Shown: positions 8,422 through 16,438 of the stretch, piece after piece
Position numbering within the stretch: the first letter of the stretch is position 1
Layout: each line of letters starts with the position of its first letter
NCBI GenBank assembly: GCA_902492995.1
Contig: CABUNR010000006.1
Coordinates: 1-54,309, forward strand
Reading direction: 5' to 3'
Length of the DNA stretch: 54,309 nt
From: OMSK01 sp902492995
GTDB taxonomy: Bacteria > Bacillota_I > Bacilli_A > RF39 > UBA660
Program-made: the position numbers and the translations under genes
The notes under the pieces: generated by a model
Told to the model about the DNA's origin: nothing
Seen by the model: only the letters and a program-made list of their open reading frames with translations
Databases searched by the model: none

Positions 8422-9342
8422 ATGAAAAAATGTGTAATTATTTATAACCCAAATAGTGGTAAAGGAATAGATGATAAAACTTTATCCAAAATAGAAAAAA
8501 TATTAAAACAATATGACTACGTCGGAACAATATATAAATCTATGTATAAAGGTCATATAACAAACATTGTAGAAAATTTAGATTATGTTGATTTAGTTAT
8601 TTCAATTGGTGGAGATGGAACATTTAATGAAACTATAAGTGGAAACTTTAAAAGAAAAAAAAGACTTTTACTTTCACACATACCAGTTGGAACAGCAAAC
8701 GATATTGGTGCAATGTATGGTTATGGTAAAAATATTTTAAGAAATTTAAAATTATTATTAGAAGGAACAATAAAAAATATTGACATATGTACTATTAATG
8801 ATCAACCATTTACATATTCTGCAGGATTTGGGAAAATTGTAAATGTATCTTATAGTACACCAAGAGAATTAAAAAAAAAATATGGCTATTTAGCCTATTT
8901 AGCAGGAGCATTTAAGGATCTTAATGATAAAACTAAGTTGTATGATTTAACTTATGAAATAAATGGAAAGAAGATAAGTGGTAAATTTAGTATTGTTCTT
9001 ATATCAAATGCTAATAGAATAGGTGGAATAACAAATTTTTATAGAAATATAAAACTAGATGATAATACATTTGAAGTTTTAATATGTGATGCAACTGCTA
9101 AACTAGCTATTGCAAAGGGTCTATATTTCTTAAAAAAATCAGATGTTACAAAAGCCGAAGGATTTTATTTTTATAAAACAAACAAATTAAAATTAACGAT
9201 GAATAAAAATACTGATTGGAGTTTAGATGGAGAAAAATTTAGCTTTGATACAAATACATTTGAAATAAAGATTAAGAGAAATATAAAAATATTACTACCT
9301 AAAAAAAATATAAAGAAATTATTTGTTGATACGGAAGTGTAA
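8422..9342 (+). CDS. Diacylglycerol kinase-family lipid kinase (YegS/DgkB type)
   Basis: A 306-residue DAGK catalytic-domain protein. IYNPNSGKG at the start, ISIGGDGTFNETISG with the nucleotide-binding GGDGT, and PVGTANDIGAMYG are all present. A C-terminal TDWSLDGEKF segment carries the family's conserved DGE. It probably phosphorylates diacylglycerol or a related lipid in phospholipid turnover. The next gene starts two bases after its stop. Confidence 0.85.
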   Translation: MKKCVIIYNPNSGKGIDDKTLSKIEKILKQYDYVGTIYKSMYKGHITNIVENLDYVDLVISIGGDGTFNETISGNFKRKKRLLLSHIPVGTANDIGAMYGYGKNILRNLKLLLEGTIKNIDICTINDQPFTYSAGFGKIVNVSYSTPRELKKKYGYLAYLAGAFKDLNDKTKLYDLTYEINGKKISGKFSIVLISNANRIGGITNFYRNIKLDDNTFEVLICDATAKLAIAKGLYFLKKSDVTKAEGFYFYKTNKLKLTMNKNTDWSLDGEKFSFDTNTFEIKIKRNIKILLPKKNIKKLFVDTEV

Positions 9343-9344
9343 TT

Positions 9345-9956
9345 ATGAAAATAGATTATCAAAAAAAAATGGAGGAAATATTAGAAAAAATAGATAAACC
9401 AAAAAAACTATTATTACATAGTTGTTGTGCCCCATGTAGTAGTTATGTTTTATCTTTATTAACTAAATATTTTGATATAACAATATATTATTATAATCCA
9501 AATATTACTATAAAGGAAGAATTTGAAAAGAGATTAAAAGAACAAATAAGACTTATTAATGAAATAAATAAAGAAAATAAAATAAATCTTATAGAAGGGG
9601 TATATGATAAAGAAGCATGGGAAAAAGAGGTAAAAGGATTAGAAAATGAAAAGGAAGGCGGATTTAGGTGTTTTAAATGTTATAATCTAAGATTAAGAGA
9701 AACAGCTAAATTAGCTAAAAAATTAAACTATGATTATTTCACAACTACTTTATCAATTAGTCCATATAAAAACGCTGCAAAGTTAAATGAAATAGGTGAA
9801 GAATTAGAAAAAGAATTTGATATTAAATATTTATATGCTGATTTTAAAAAGAAAGATGGTTATAAAAAATCAATAGAATTATCACATAAATATAACTTAT
9901 ATAGGCAAAATTATTGTGGATGTATTTATTCAAAAGGACGTGATATAAATGAATAA
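9345..9956 (+). CDS. queH: Epoxyqueuosine reductase QueH
   Basis: It reduces epoxyqueuosine to queuosine in tRNA. The 203 residues match the DUF208/QueH family: LLLHSCCAPCSSYVL has the adjacent CC and CxxC cysteines, FRCFKCYNLRL adds a second pair, TTTLSISPYKN is conserved, and YCGCIYS at the C-terminus is typical. It is co-transcribed with the upstream lipid kinase and overlaps the downstream membrane protein by 8 bases. Confidence 0.9.
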   Translation: MKIDYQKKMEEILEKIDKPKKLLLHSCCAPCSSYVLSLLTKYFDITIYYYNPNITIKEEFEKRLKEQIRLINEINKENKINLIEGVYDKEAWEKEVKGLENEKEGGFRCFKCYNLRLRETAKLAKKLNYDYFTTTLSISPYKNAAKLNEIGEELEKEFDIKYLYADFKKKDGYKKSIELSHKYNLYRQNYCGCIYSKGRDINE

Positions 9957-10797
9957 AAAAAACATTATAATCACTATTTTAATAGTAATAATAGTTATTT
10001 TAATAGGAATTATATTTTTTATAAAAAATAATGAATCAAAAAATACAACAACAAAAATAAATAATAAAAATAATCAAAATAATAATGAATTAGAAATAAA
10101 AGAAGATAAAAAAGAAATAAATAATGAATCAAAAAAGACAGAAACTATAAAAACAAATAACGAATCAAAAAAGACAGAAACTATAAAAACAAATAATGAA
10201 TCAAAAAAGACAGAAACTACAAAAACAAATAATGAATCAAAAAAGACAGAAACAAAAACAAATAACGAATCGAAAGTGACAGAAACATCAAAAATAAATA
10301 CGAAATCAAAAGATGATAATGTTATTGAAGAATTTTTAAAAATAGAACAAGAAGTGAATAATAATATTTATGATAAATCATCAACATTTTTAGATAAAAT
10401 AGGAGATAAAGTAGCAACGATGATTGGTTTTATATGGTATGGTGAAGAAATAAATGGTGTAACATATAATGAATTATCAAGTAGTGCTAAAACTAAAGTA
10501 AAGAATATATATTATAATGTTGATTCAAAAATAGAAAATAAAATTCCAAATTATAAAGAAAAGATAAAATATAAATATAGTGTAATAAAAAATTTTATAA
10601 AAGATAAATATGATGATTTAAAATATAATGTTGATAGTTGGCTTTTAAATACTCTTGGAAGTGAAAAATATAGCGAATTTAAAAAAGCTAAAGAAGAATT
10701 AAAAGAAGGTACTTCTAATTCTATAAATGATATGAAAATCGTAAAAGATTTATATAAAGAAAAAATATATGAGTGGTATCAAAAAAAGAAATCTTAA
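9949..10797 (+). CDS. Single-pass membrane protein with NNESKKTETIKT repeats
   Basis: A 282-residue protein with an N-terminal hydrophobic helix (about residues 5-25). A low-complexity Asn/Lys/Glu/Thr stalk follows, containing five near-identical 11-12-residue units (10120-10296). The C-terminal half is about 150 residues, predicted helical, with DKIGDKVATMIGFIWYGEEING as its most complex part. It is probably an extracellular protein tethered to the membrane. Function unknown. Confidence 0.6.
   Translation: MNKKNIIITILIVIIVILIGIIFFIKNNESKNTTTKINNKNNQNNNELEIKEDKKEINNESKKTETIKTNNESKKTETIKTNNESKKTETTKTNNESKKTETKTNNESKVTETSKINTKSKDDNVIEEFLKIEQEVNNNIYDKSSTFLDKIGDKVATMIGFIWYGEEINGVTYNELSSSAKTKVKNIYYNVDSKIENKIPNYKEKIKYKYSVIKNFIKDKYDDLKYNVDSWLLNTLGSEKYSEFKKAKEELKEGTSNSINDMKIVKDLYKEKIYEWYQKKKS
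10120..10296 (+). repeat. Tandem 33-36-bp coding repeat
   Basis: Five in-frame units encode NNESKKTETIKT or close variants (12, 12, 12, 11 and 12 codons). It is a candidate length-variable stalk; unit number may differ between strains. Confidence 0.85.
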
Positions 10798-10812
10798 AGA
10801 TTTCTTTTTATA
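10785..10812 (+). terminator. Convergent terminator between membrane protein and lexA
   Basis: Perfect 10-bp arms 10785-10794 and 10798-10807 lie around the loop TAA, with T-runs in both directions. Confidence 0.75.
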
Positions 10813-11425
10813 GTTTTCTATAAAGACCAATTGCTTTACCAAGAATAGTAACATTATCTAAAATAATAGGATCCATTGTATCATTTTCAGGTTGTAATCT
10901 AAAATGATCTTTTTCCTTATAAAATGTTTTTAAAGTTACTTCATTTTCATCTGTCATAGCAACTACAATTTCCCCATTTCTTGCAGTATTGGCTCTTTCT
11001 ACAATAACGATATCACCATCTAAAATACCAGCATTAATCATACTACATCCACTTACATTTAGAGTAAAAACTTCCTTATTTTTAGGTACTAAATATGAAG
11101 GTAGAGAAAAATACTCATTAGGATTTTCAATTGCCTCAATAGGACTTCCGGCTGTAATTTTACCAAGCAGTGGGACATCAACTATTAAATCATTTTTGAT
11201 ATCAAATTCATTTTTTACAAGTAGTTCCAATGCACGGTTTTTAGAACCACCTTTTTTTATAACACCTTTTTTTTCTAAGTTTTGTAAATGTGCATGTATT
11301 GTTGCAGGACTTGATATACCAAGTGCAGCACCAATTTCTCTTATAGTTGGTGGATATCCGTGTTTAACCATATATTCTTTTATGTATGTTAATATATCAT
11401 TTTGACGTTTTGTTAATTCTACCAA
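10808..11425 (-). CDS. lexA: SOS repressor LexA
   Basis: A 205-residue repressor-protease. The winged-helix domain begins LTKRQNDILTYIKEYM and includes YPPTIREIGAALGISS and a THAHLQNLEKKG-like recognition segment. The cleavage site is Ala-Gly in KITAGSP, the catalytic Ser is in SGCSMINAG, and the Lys is in TLKTFYKE. The start codon is TTG, behind GGAGGAG. Its own promoter on the minus strand (TTGACA at 11482-11477, TACACT at 11459-11454) is overlapped by a LexA box, so it is autoregulated. It probably also controls the divergent small gene and the uvrX operon at 49 kb. Confidence 0.95.
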   Translation of the reverse strand: MVELTKRQNDILTYIKEYMVKHGYPPTIREIGAALGISSPATIHAHLQNLEKKGVIKKGGSKNRALELLVKNEFDIKNDLIVDVPLLGKITAGSPIEAIENPNEYFSLPSYLVPKNKEVFTLNVSGCSMINAGILDGDIVIVERANTARNGEIVVAMTDENEVTLKTFYKEKDHFRLQPENDTMDPIILDNVTILGKAIGLYRKL

Positions 11426-11479
11426 AATAACTCCTCCTTTTTAAACTATGTATAGTGTATCACACATTCATTTGTTTGT

Positions 11480-11493
11480 CAAATATTTGTTCG
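11480..11493. promoter_or_regulatory. LexA box 1 (lexA promoter)
   Basis: CAAATATTTGTTCG is, on the minus strand, CGAAC-AAAT-ATTTG, close to the Gram-positive CGAACNNNNGTTCG box. It overlaps the -35 of the minus-strand lexA promoter. Confidence 0.75.
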
Positions 11494-11514
11494 CATTTAA
11501 AAAAATGTAAAACA

Positions 11515-11528
11515 CAAACAAAAATTCG
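11515..11528. promoter_or_regulatory. LexA box 2
   Basis: CAAACAAAAATTCG (minus strand CGAAT-TTTT-GTTTG) recurs identically upstream of the uvrX-yolD operon at 49277-49290. The shared 14-mer supports a real operator. Confidence 0.7.
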
Positions 11529-11537
11529 TAAAAGCTA

Positions 11538-11566
11538 TTGACACGAACAAGTGTTTGATATATAAT
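11538..11566 (+). promoter_or_regulatory. Consensus SOS promoter with LexA box in the spacer
   Basis: TTGACA, a 17-base spacer and TATAAT form a perfect sigma-A promoter. The spacer starts with CGAACAAGTGTTTG (11544-11557), a near-consensus LexA box. Repression by occlusion and strong induction after cleavage of LexA are expected. Confidence 0.88.
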
Positions 11567-11590
11567 TGAATTACATTAAGGAGTGATTGT

Positions 11591-11725
11591 ATGAAAGAAA
11601 TGTTAAAAAGTAAATTTGTAATATTGTTTATTGTATTTATGTTAGGAGTAACATATTTTAATTCCTTAGGACTAGAAAAATTAAATAATGCTAATTTAAA
11701 GGATGAAGTAATAATGAATAAATAA
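11591..11725 (+). CDS. SOS-controlled 44-residue membrane protein, possible YneA/SosA-like division inhibitor
   Basis: The ATG follows AAGGAGTG. The product has a basic N-terminus (MKEMLKSK), one transmembrane helix (about residues 9-25) and a short polar tail ending in NNANLKDEVIMNK. It is divergent from lexA and driven by a LexA-box promoter, exactly where Bacillus places yneA and Staphylococcus sosA, which encode SOS cell-division inhibitors with one membrane helix. There is no LysM domain, so the similarity is positional and topological, not by sequence. A terminator follows at once, making it a single-gene unit. Confidence 0.7.
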   Translation: MKEMLKSKFVILFIVFMLGVTYFNSLGLEKLNNANLKDEVIMNK

Positions 11726-11754
11726 AATAATAGTTATATAAAACTATTATTTTT
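11724..11754 (+). terminator. Terminator of the SOS small gene
   Basis: Ten-bp arms 11724-11733 and 11744-11753 with a 10-base loop; the 3' arm ends in a T-run. Confidence 0.7.
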
Positions 11755-11789
11755 ATTATAATTTATAAACTTTTTTCACATATATTTCA

Positions 11790-11818
11790 TTGACTTCATA
11801 TAATATATTTGGTAAAAT
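11790..11818 (+). promoter_or_regulatory. Promoter of the marR-ABC operon
   Basis: TTGACT, 17 bases, TAAAAT. The region just downstream (11825-11842) holds TTGTT...AACAA half-sites, a plausible but weak MarR operator. Confidence 0.6.
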
Positions 11819-11852
11819 GTTTTTTGTTCGGTAGCTAACAAAAGGAGATTTT

Positions 11853-12278
11853 ATGAAAGAACACGTAGTATATGAAATAAAAACTTTAAGTAATTTAATA
11901 GACAGAGATTTAATGATTACACATAAAAATATGTTTAATAATTTAGTTACACCAACACAATTACAAATAATTAAGTATATACTAAATCATGAAGAAACAT
12001 TTCAAAGTGATTTAGAAAAATACTTAAAAGTTAGAAGATCAACAATATCAGGTATATTAAAAACTATGGAAAGAAATAATATAATAAAAAAAATAAAATC
12101 AGAAAATGATGACCGAATAAATAAAATAGAATTGACTGATATATGTAAAGATAAAATAACAAAAGTAAAAAAAGATGCACTTAATTATGAAGAAAAATTA
12201 ACATTTAATATAAGTGAACAAGAATTGAAAATATTTTTAAATGTTATAGAAAAAATAAAACAAAATATAAATGAATAG
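11853..12278 (+). CDS. MarR-family transcriptional regulator
   Basis: A 141-residue winged-helix protein. The DNA-binding region is PTQLQIIKYILNHEETFQSDLEKYLKVRRSTISGILKTMER, followed by the wing in NDDRINKIELT. It heads an operon with two ABC exporter genes and probably represses it until a toxic ligand binds, the standard arrangement for such trios. AAAGGAG precedes the start. Confidence 0.88.
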   Translation: MKEHVVYEIKTLSNLIDRDLMITHKNMFNNLVTPTQLQIIKYILNHEETFQSDLEKYLKVRRSTISGILKTMERNNIIKKIKSENDDRINKIELTDICKDKITKVKKDALNYEEKLTFNISEQELKIFLNVIEKIKQNINE

Positions 12279-12288
12279 GGAGATGTTT

Positions 12289-14049
12289 ATGATAAAATTA
12301 TTTAAAAATATAAACAAAAAGGATTATTTTTTAATCATAATAATGTTTATACTTATTTATTTACAAGTGTGGTTAGATTTAAAACTACCTGATTATATGT
12401 CAAAAATAACTGTACTTGTTCAAACTGAAGGTAGTAAGATGGGTGAAATATTATTAAATGGTGGATACATGTTACTATGTGCTTTATTTAGCATGATATT
12501 TGCTATAATAGTAGGATATATTGTATCTGTAATATCATCTAATTTATCCAAAATAACAAGAAGTAAAATATTTAAAAAAGTTGAATCATTATCTATAGGA
12601 GAAGTAAAAAACTTTCAAACAAGTAGTTTAATAACTAGAACAACAAATGATATAACACAAATAGAAATGATAATGGGTATGGGATTACAACTAATAATTA
12701 AAGCACCAATTACAGCAATTTGGGCAATAACAAAAATATTGAACAAAAGTTTTGAATGGAGCATTATTACAGCAATAGCAATTATAATATTATTATCTGT
12801 AATAGGAATACTTACAATAATTGTAATGCCAAAATTTAAAATTGTTCAAAAGCTAATTGATAAAGTAAATGGCGTTACTCGTGAAAATTTAACAGGTATA
12901 AGAGTAGTTAGGGCATTTAATGCTGAAGCATATAGTGAACAAAAATTTGAAGATGTTAATAAAAAACTAACAAAACAACAAACATTTAATCAAAAAACAT
13001 TTGCAATTATGTCACCAATAATGTATTTAGTTATGAATTTTCTAACTTTATCAATATATTTTATAGGAGCATATTTAATAAAAGATGCATTAATGGTTGC
13101 TAAATTATCACTATTTGGGGATATGGTAGTATTTTCAAGTTATGCAATGCAAGTAATAATGTCATTCTTAATGTTAGCTATGATTTTTATGATGCTACCA
13201 AGAGCTAGTATATCAGCAAAACGTATTAATGAAGTATTAGATACAAAAAATTCTATAATAGATGGAGATATAGATAGTGATACAAATGATTTAAAAGGTG
13301 TTGTTGAATTTAGAAATGTATCATTTAAATATCCAGATGCACAAGAATATGTTATAAAAGATATTTCATTTAAAGCAAATAAAGGAGAAACGGTTGCATT
13401 TATTGGATCAACAGGAAGTGGTAAATCAACACTTATTAATTTGGTTCCAAGATTTTATGATGCAACAGAAGGTGAAGTATTAATAGACGGAATCAATGTA
13501 AAAGCATATAAACAAGAGTTTTTAAATAATAAATTAGGATATGTTCCACAAAAAGCTGTAATGTTTAGTGGTACAGTAAAATCAAATGTTGAATATGGAA
13601 AAAGTAAAAATGAAAAAGATTTAAAACAAGTAAAAGATGCTATAGAAGTAGCTCAAGCAACAGAATTTGTAAATAAAATGGATAAAAAGTATGACTCACA
13701 TATTGCAAGTGGAGGTACAAATATAAGTGGAGGTCAAAAACAACGTTTATCTATAGCACGTGCAATCGCAAGAAATCCAGAAATATATATTTTTGATGAT
13801 TCATTTAGTGCACTTGATTATAAAACAGATGCAATTTTAAGAAAAAATTTAAAAAATTATACAAAAGATGCAACTTGTTTAATAGTTGCTCAAAGAATTG
13901 GTACAATCATGAATGCTGATAAAATAATAGTATTAGATAAAGGTATTTGTGTAGGTATGGGTACTCATAAAGAATTACTTAAAAATTGTGATATATATAA
14001 ACAAATTGCTTTATCACAATTATCAAAGGAGGAATTAGAAGATGAATAA
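12289..14049 (+). CDS. Heterodimeric ABC exporter subunit with degenerate ATP site
   Basis: A type-I exporter half-transporter of 586 residues: six membrane helices in the first 300 residues, then the nucleotide-binding domain. Walker A is GSTGSGKST, the signature is ISGGQKQRL, Walker B is IFDDSFSALD, and the switch is VAQRIGTI. The catalytic Glu is Asp and the switch His is Gln, so this subunit carries the degenerate catalytic residues typical of heterodimeric exporters. The start is the ATG at 12289, behind AGGGAG; upstream in-frame ATGs overlap marR. It ends 8 bases inside the next gene. Confidence 0.88.
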   Translation: MIKLFKNINKKDYFLIIIMFILIYLQVWLDLKLPDYMSKITVLVQTEGSKMGEILLNGGYMLLCALFSMIFAIIVGYIVSVISSNLSKITRSKIFKKVESLSIGEVKNFQTSSLITRTTNDITQIEMIMGMGLQLIIKAPITAIWAITKILNKSFEWSIITAIAIIILLSVIGILTIIVMPKFKIVQKLIDKVNGVTRENLTGIRVVRAFNAEAYSEQKFEDVNKKLTKQQTFNQKTFAIMSPIMYLVMNFLTLSIYFIGAYLIKDALMVAKLSLFGDMVVFSSYAMQVIMSFLMLAMIFMMLPRASISAKRINEVLDTKNSIIDGDIDSDTNDLKGVVEFRNVSFKYPDAQEYVIKDISFKANKGETVAFIGSTGSGKSTLINLVPRFYDATEGEVLIDGINVKAYKQEFLNNKLGYVPQKAVMFSGTVKSNVEYGKSKNEKDLKQVKDAIEVAQATEFVNKMDKKYDSHIASGGTNISGGQKQRLSIARAIARNPEIYIFDDSFSALDYKTDAILRKNLKNYTKDATCLIVAQRIGTIMNADKIIVLDKGICVGMGTHKELLKNCDIYKQIALSQLSKEELEDE

Positions 14050-16363
14050 TGAAAATAAAACTCCTAGACATCATGGACCAAATAAAGTAGTAGAACATGC
14101 AAAAGACTTTAAAGGTTCATTAAAAAGATTAATAAAAGAATTAAAAAAATACAGAATTTTAATTGTAATTTCATTAGTACTTGCAGCATTAGGATCAATT
14201 TTATCAATATTTGCTCCTAACCTTTTATCAGATTTAACAGATGAAATTAGTAAAGGACTTGTAGTAAATACTAATAATATAGAAAAAATAACAAAAGTAA
14301 CTACAAATAATATAAATAGTGATGCAACTAAATTAAAAATTCAAAAAATTTTAAACATAAAATTAGACGAAAATACTATTAAAGAAATAATGAGTGATAA
14401 TGATATATCTTATGAACAAAAAAATAAATTTAGTGAATTATTAAAAAATAATAATGATTTTTTAAAAAATATTGAATCATTGGATGATAGTATATTAAAT
14501 AAGTTATTTGAAGATTCAATTTACGATGATGAAAAAATAACAAAAGAAGATAAAATAGAATTATTAAAAACACTTAATGATACTAAAAATATTAAAATTC
14601 CAGAAAGTATAAGTAAAGTTATATTTGATGAAATAGAAATAGATAATACAAAAATATCAAGTATTGATCAAGTAAAATTTTTAACAACAATGAGTAAAAT
14701 AAAAAAAGACACAAAAAAAGAAGAAATATATTCTAAAATAGATGAAATGCCAGATAGTATTAAAAAAGTAATATCACCAACGATGAATATAGAAAAAATA
14801 AGAAATATTGCTTTAACACTTGTTATATTATATCTTGTAAGTGCCTTATTTACTTATATAGAATCAATTTCTATGACAGATGTTGCTAATAAATTTGCAA
14901 GAAATTTAAGAAGTAGAATATCTAAAAAAATAAATAAATTACCACTTAAATATTTTGATAAACATAGTTATGGAGATATTTTATCAAGAGTTACAAATGA
15001 TGTTGATACAGTAGCTCAAACTATGAATAACTCACTGGCAACTTTAGTAAGTGCAACAACACTTTTTGTAGGAACAATAATAATGATGTTTTATACAAAT
15101 GTAATAATGGCTTTAACAGCAATCATATCAAGTTTAATAGGTTTTGTCTTTATGTTTAAAGTTTTATCTAAATCTCAAAAATATTTTATTTTAAAACAAA
15201 AAGAACTTGGAGAAATAAATGGACATATAGAAGAAATCTATTCAGGATTAAATGTAGTTAAAACATATAATGGAATAGAAGATGCTAATAAAAAATTTGA
15301 TGAATTAAATGAAAAATTAAGTGTAGCAAATCGTAAAAGTCAATTTTTATCTGGTCTTATGATGCCAATGATGAATTTTATTGGAAACTTAGGATATGTT
15401 GCCGTATGTATTGTTGGAGCACTTCTTGCATTAAATGGTAATATTAGTTTTGGTGTAATTGTTGCATTTATCACATATGTAAGATTATTTACATCACCAC
15501 TTTCACAAATAGCTCAAGCATTCAATTCACTTCAATCGACTATGGCAGCAAGTGAAAGAGTATTTGAATTTTTAGATGAAGAAGAAATGGAAGAAGAAAA
15601 TGATAAAATAATACATTTAGATAAAGATAAAGTAGAAGGAAATATTGAATTTGATAATGTAGTCTTTACATATAGTGGTAATACTAAACCAACAATAAAT
15701 GGATTTAGTGCTAAAGCATTAAAAGGACAAAAAATAGCTATAGTAGGTCCAACAGGTGCTGGTAAAACAACTATGGTAAATTTACTTATGAAATTCTATA
15801 CTATAAATAGTGGAGATATAAAAATTGATGGTGTATCAACCAAAAATTTAACAAGAGAAAATATCCATGAATTATTTACAATGGTACTTCAAGATACTTG
15901 GGTATTTAATGGTACTATTAAAGAAAATATTATATATAATAGGAAAAATATAACAGATGAAGAAGTAGAAAAAGTATGTAAGATTGTTGGATTAGATCAC
16001 TTTATAAAAACACTTCCAAATGGGTATGATTCAGTAGTAAAAGAAAATGATTCAATATCTGCAGGACAAAAACAATTACTTACAATTGCGCGTGGTATGA
16101 TAGAAAATGCTCCATTTTTGATACTAGATGAAGCAACATCAAATGTGGATACAAGAACAGAAGAATTAGTACAAAACGCAATGGATAAATTAACTAAAGG
16201 TAAAACATCTTTTATAATTGCACATAGATTATCTACAATTAAAAATGCCGATTTAATTTTAGTTATGAAAGATGGTAATATTATTGAACAAGGAAATCAT
16301 AAAGAATTAATTAAAGAAAATGGTTTCTATGCAGAACTTTACAATTCACAATTTCAAAAATAG
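14042..16363 (+). CDS. Heterodimeric ABC exporter partner with large extracellular insert
   Basis: A 773-residue partner of the preceding gene. Walker A is GPTGAGKTT, the signature ISAGQKQLL, Walker B LILDEATSNVD and the switch IIAHRLSTI, so it supplies the intact catalytic Glu and His while its signature (SAGQ) serves the partner's degenerate site. Between membrane helix 1 (about residues 38-65) and helix 2 (about 253-275) lies an insert of some 175 residues, acidic and helical, expected outside the cell. Ordinary exporters lack this. The insert suggests contact with a substrate or surface partner. Drug or peptide export under MarR control is the likely job. Confidence 0.86.
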   Translation: MNNENKTPRHHGPNKVVEHAKDFKGSLKRLIKELKKYRILIVISLVLAALGSILSIFAPNLLSDLTDEISKGLVVNTNNIEKITKVTTNNINSDATKLKIQKILNIKLDENTIKEIMSDNDISYEQKNKFSELLKNNNDFLKNIESLDDSILNKLFEDSIYDDEKITKEDKIELLKTLNDTKNIKIPESISKVIFDEIEIDNTKISSIDQVKFLTTMSKIKKDTKKEEIYSKIDEMPDSIKKVISPTMNIEKIRNIALTLVILYLVSALFTYIESISMTDVANKFARNLRSRISKKINKLPLKYFDKHSYGDILSRVTNDVDTVAQTMNNSLATLVSATTLFVGTIIMMFYTNVIMALTAIISSLIGFVFMFKVLSKSQKYFILKQKELGEINGHIEEIYSGLNVVKTYNGIEDANKKFDELNEKLSVANRKSQFLSGLMMPMMNFIGNLGYVAVCIVGALLALNGNISFGVIVAFITYVRLFTSPLSQIAQAFNSLQSTMAASERVFEFLDEEEMEEENDKIIHLDKDKVEGNIEFDNVVFTYSGNTKPTINGFSAKALKGQKIAIVGPTGAGKTTMVNLLMKFYTINSGDIKIDGVSTKNLTRENIHELFTMVLQDTWVFNGTIKENIIYNRKNITDEEVEKVCKIVGLDHFIKTLPNGYDSVVKENDSISAGQKQLLTIARGMIENAPFLILDEATSNVDTRTEELVQNAMDKLTKGKTSFIIAHRLSTIKNADLILVMKDGNIIEQGNHKELIKENGFYAELYNSQFQK

Positions 16364-16386
16364 ATAAATTTATCTATTTTTTTGTT
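16356..16386 (+). terminator. Terminator after the ABC exporter
   Basis: Perfect palindrome AAATAGATAAA/TTTATCTATTT followed by a T-run. Confidence 0.75.
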
Positions 16387-16438
16387 TAAAATTAAGCAAA
16401 ATATATTATAATAATAATGTAGTTAGGATGTGCGTTTT

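Noticed and set aside
10120..10296. Regular 36-bp repeats suggesting a CRISPR array
   Set aside because: The units are back to back with no spacers and encode an in-frame peptide repeat. No cas genes are present.
10989..11405. A 138-codon plus-strand frame inside lexA
   Set aside because: It is fully antisense to a well-supported lexA gene and has no family signal or binding site.
11825..11842. LexA box or strong MarR operator before marR
   Set aside because: TTGTTCGGTAGCTAACAA has only 5-bp arms and does not match CGAACNNNNGTTCG; kept only as a weak MarR site remark.
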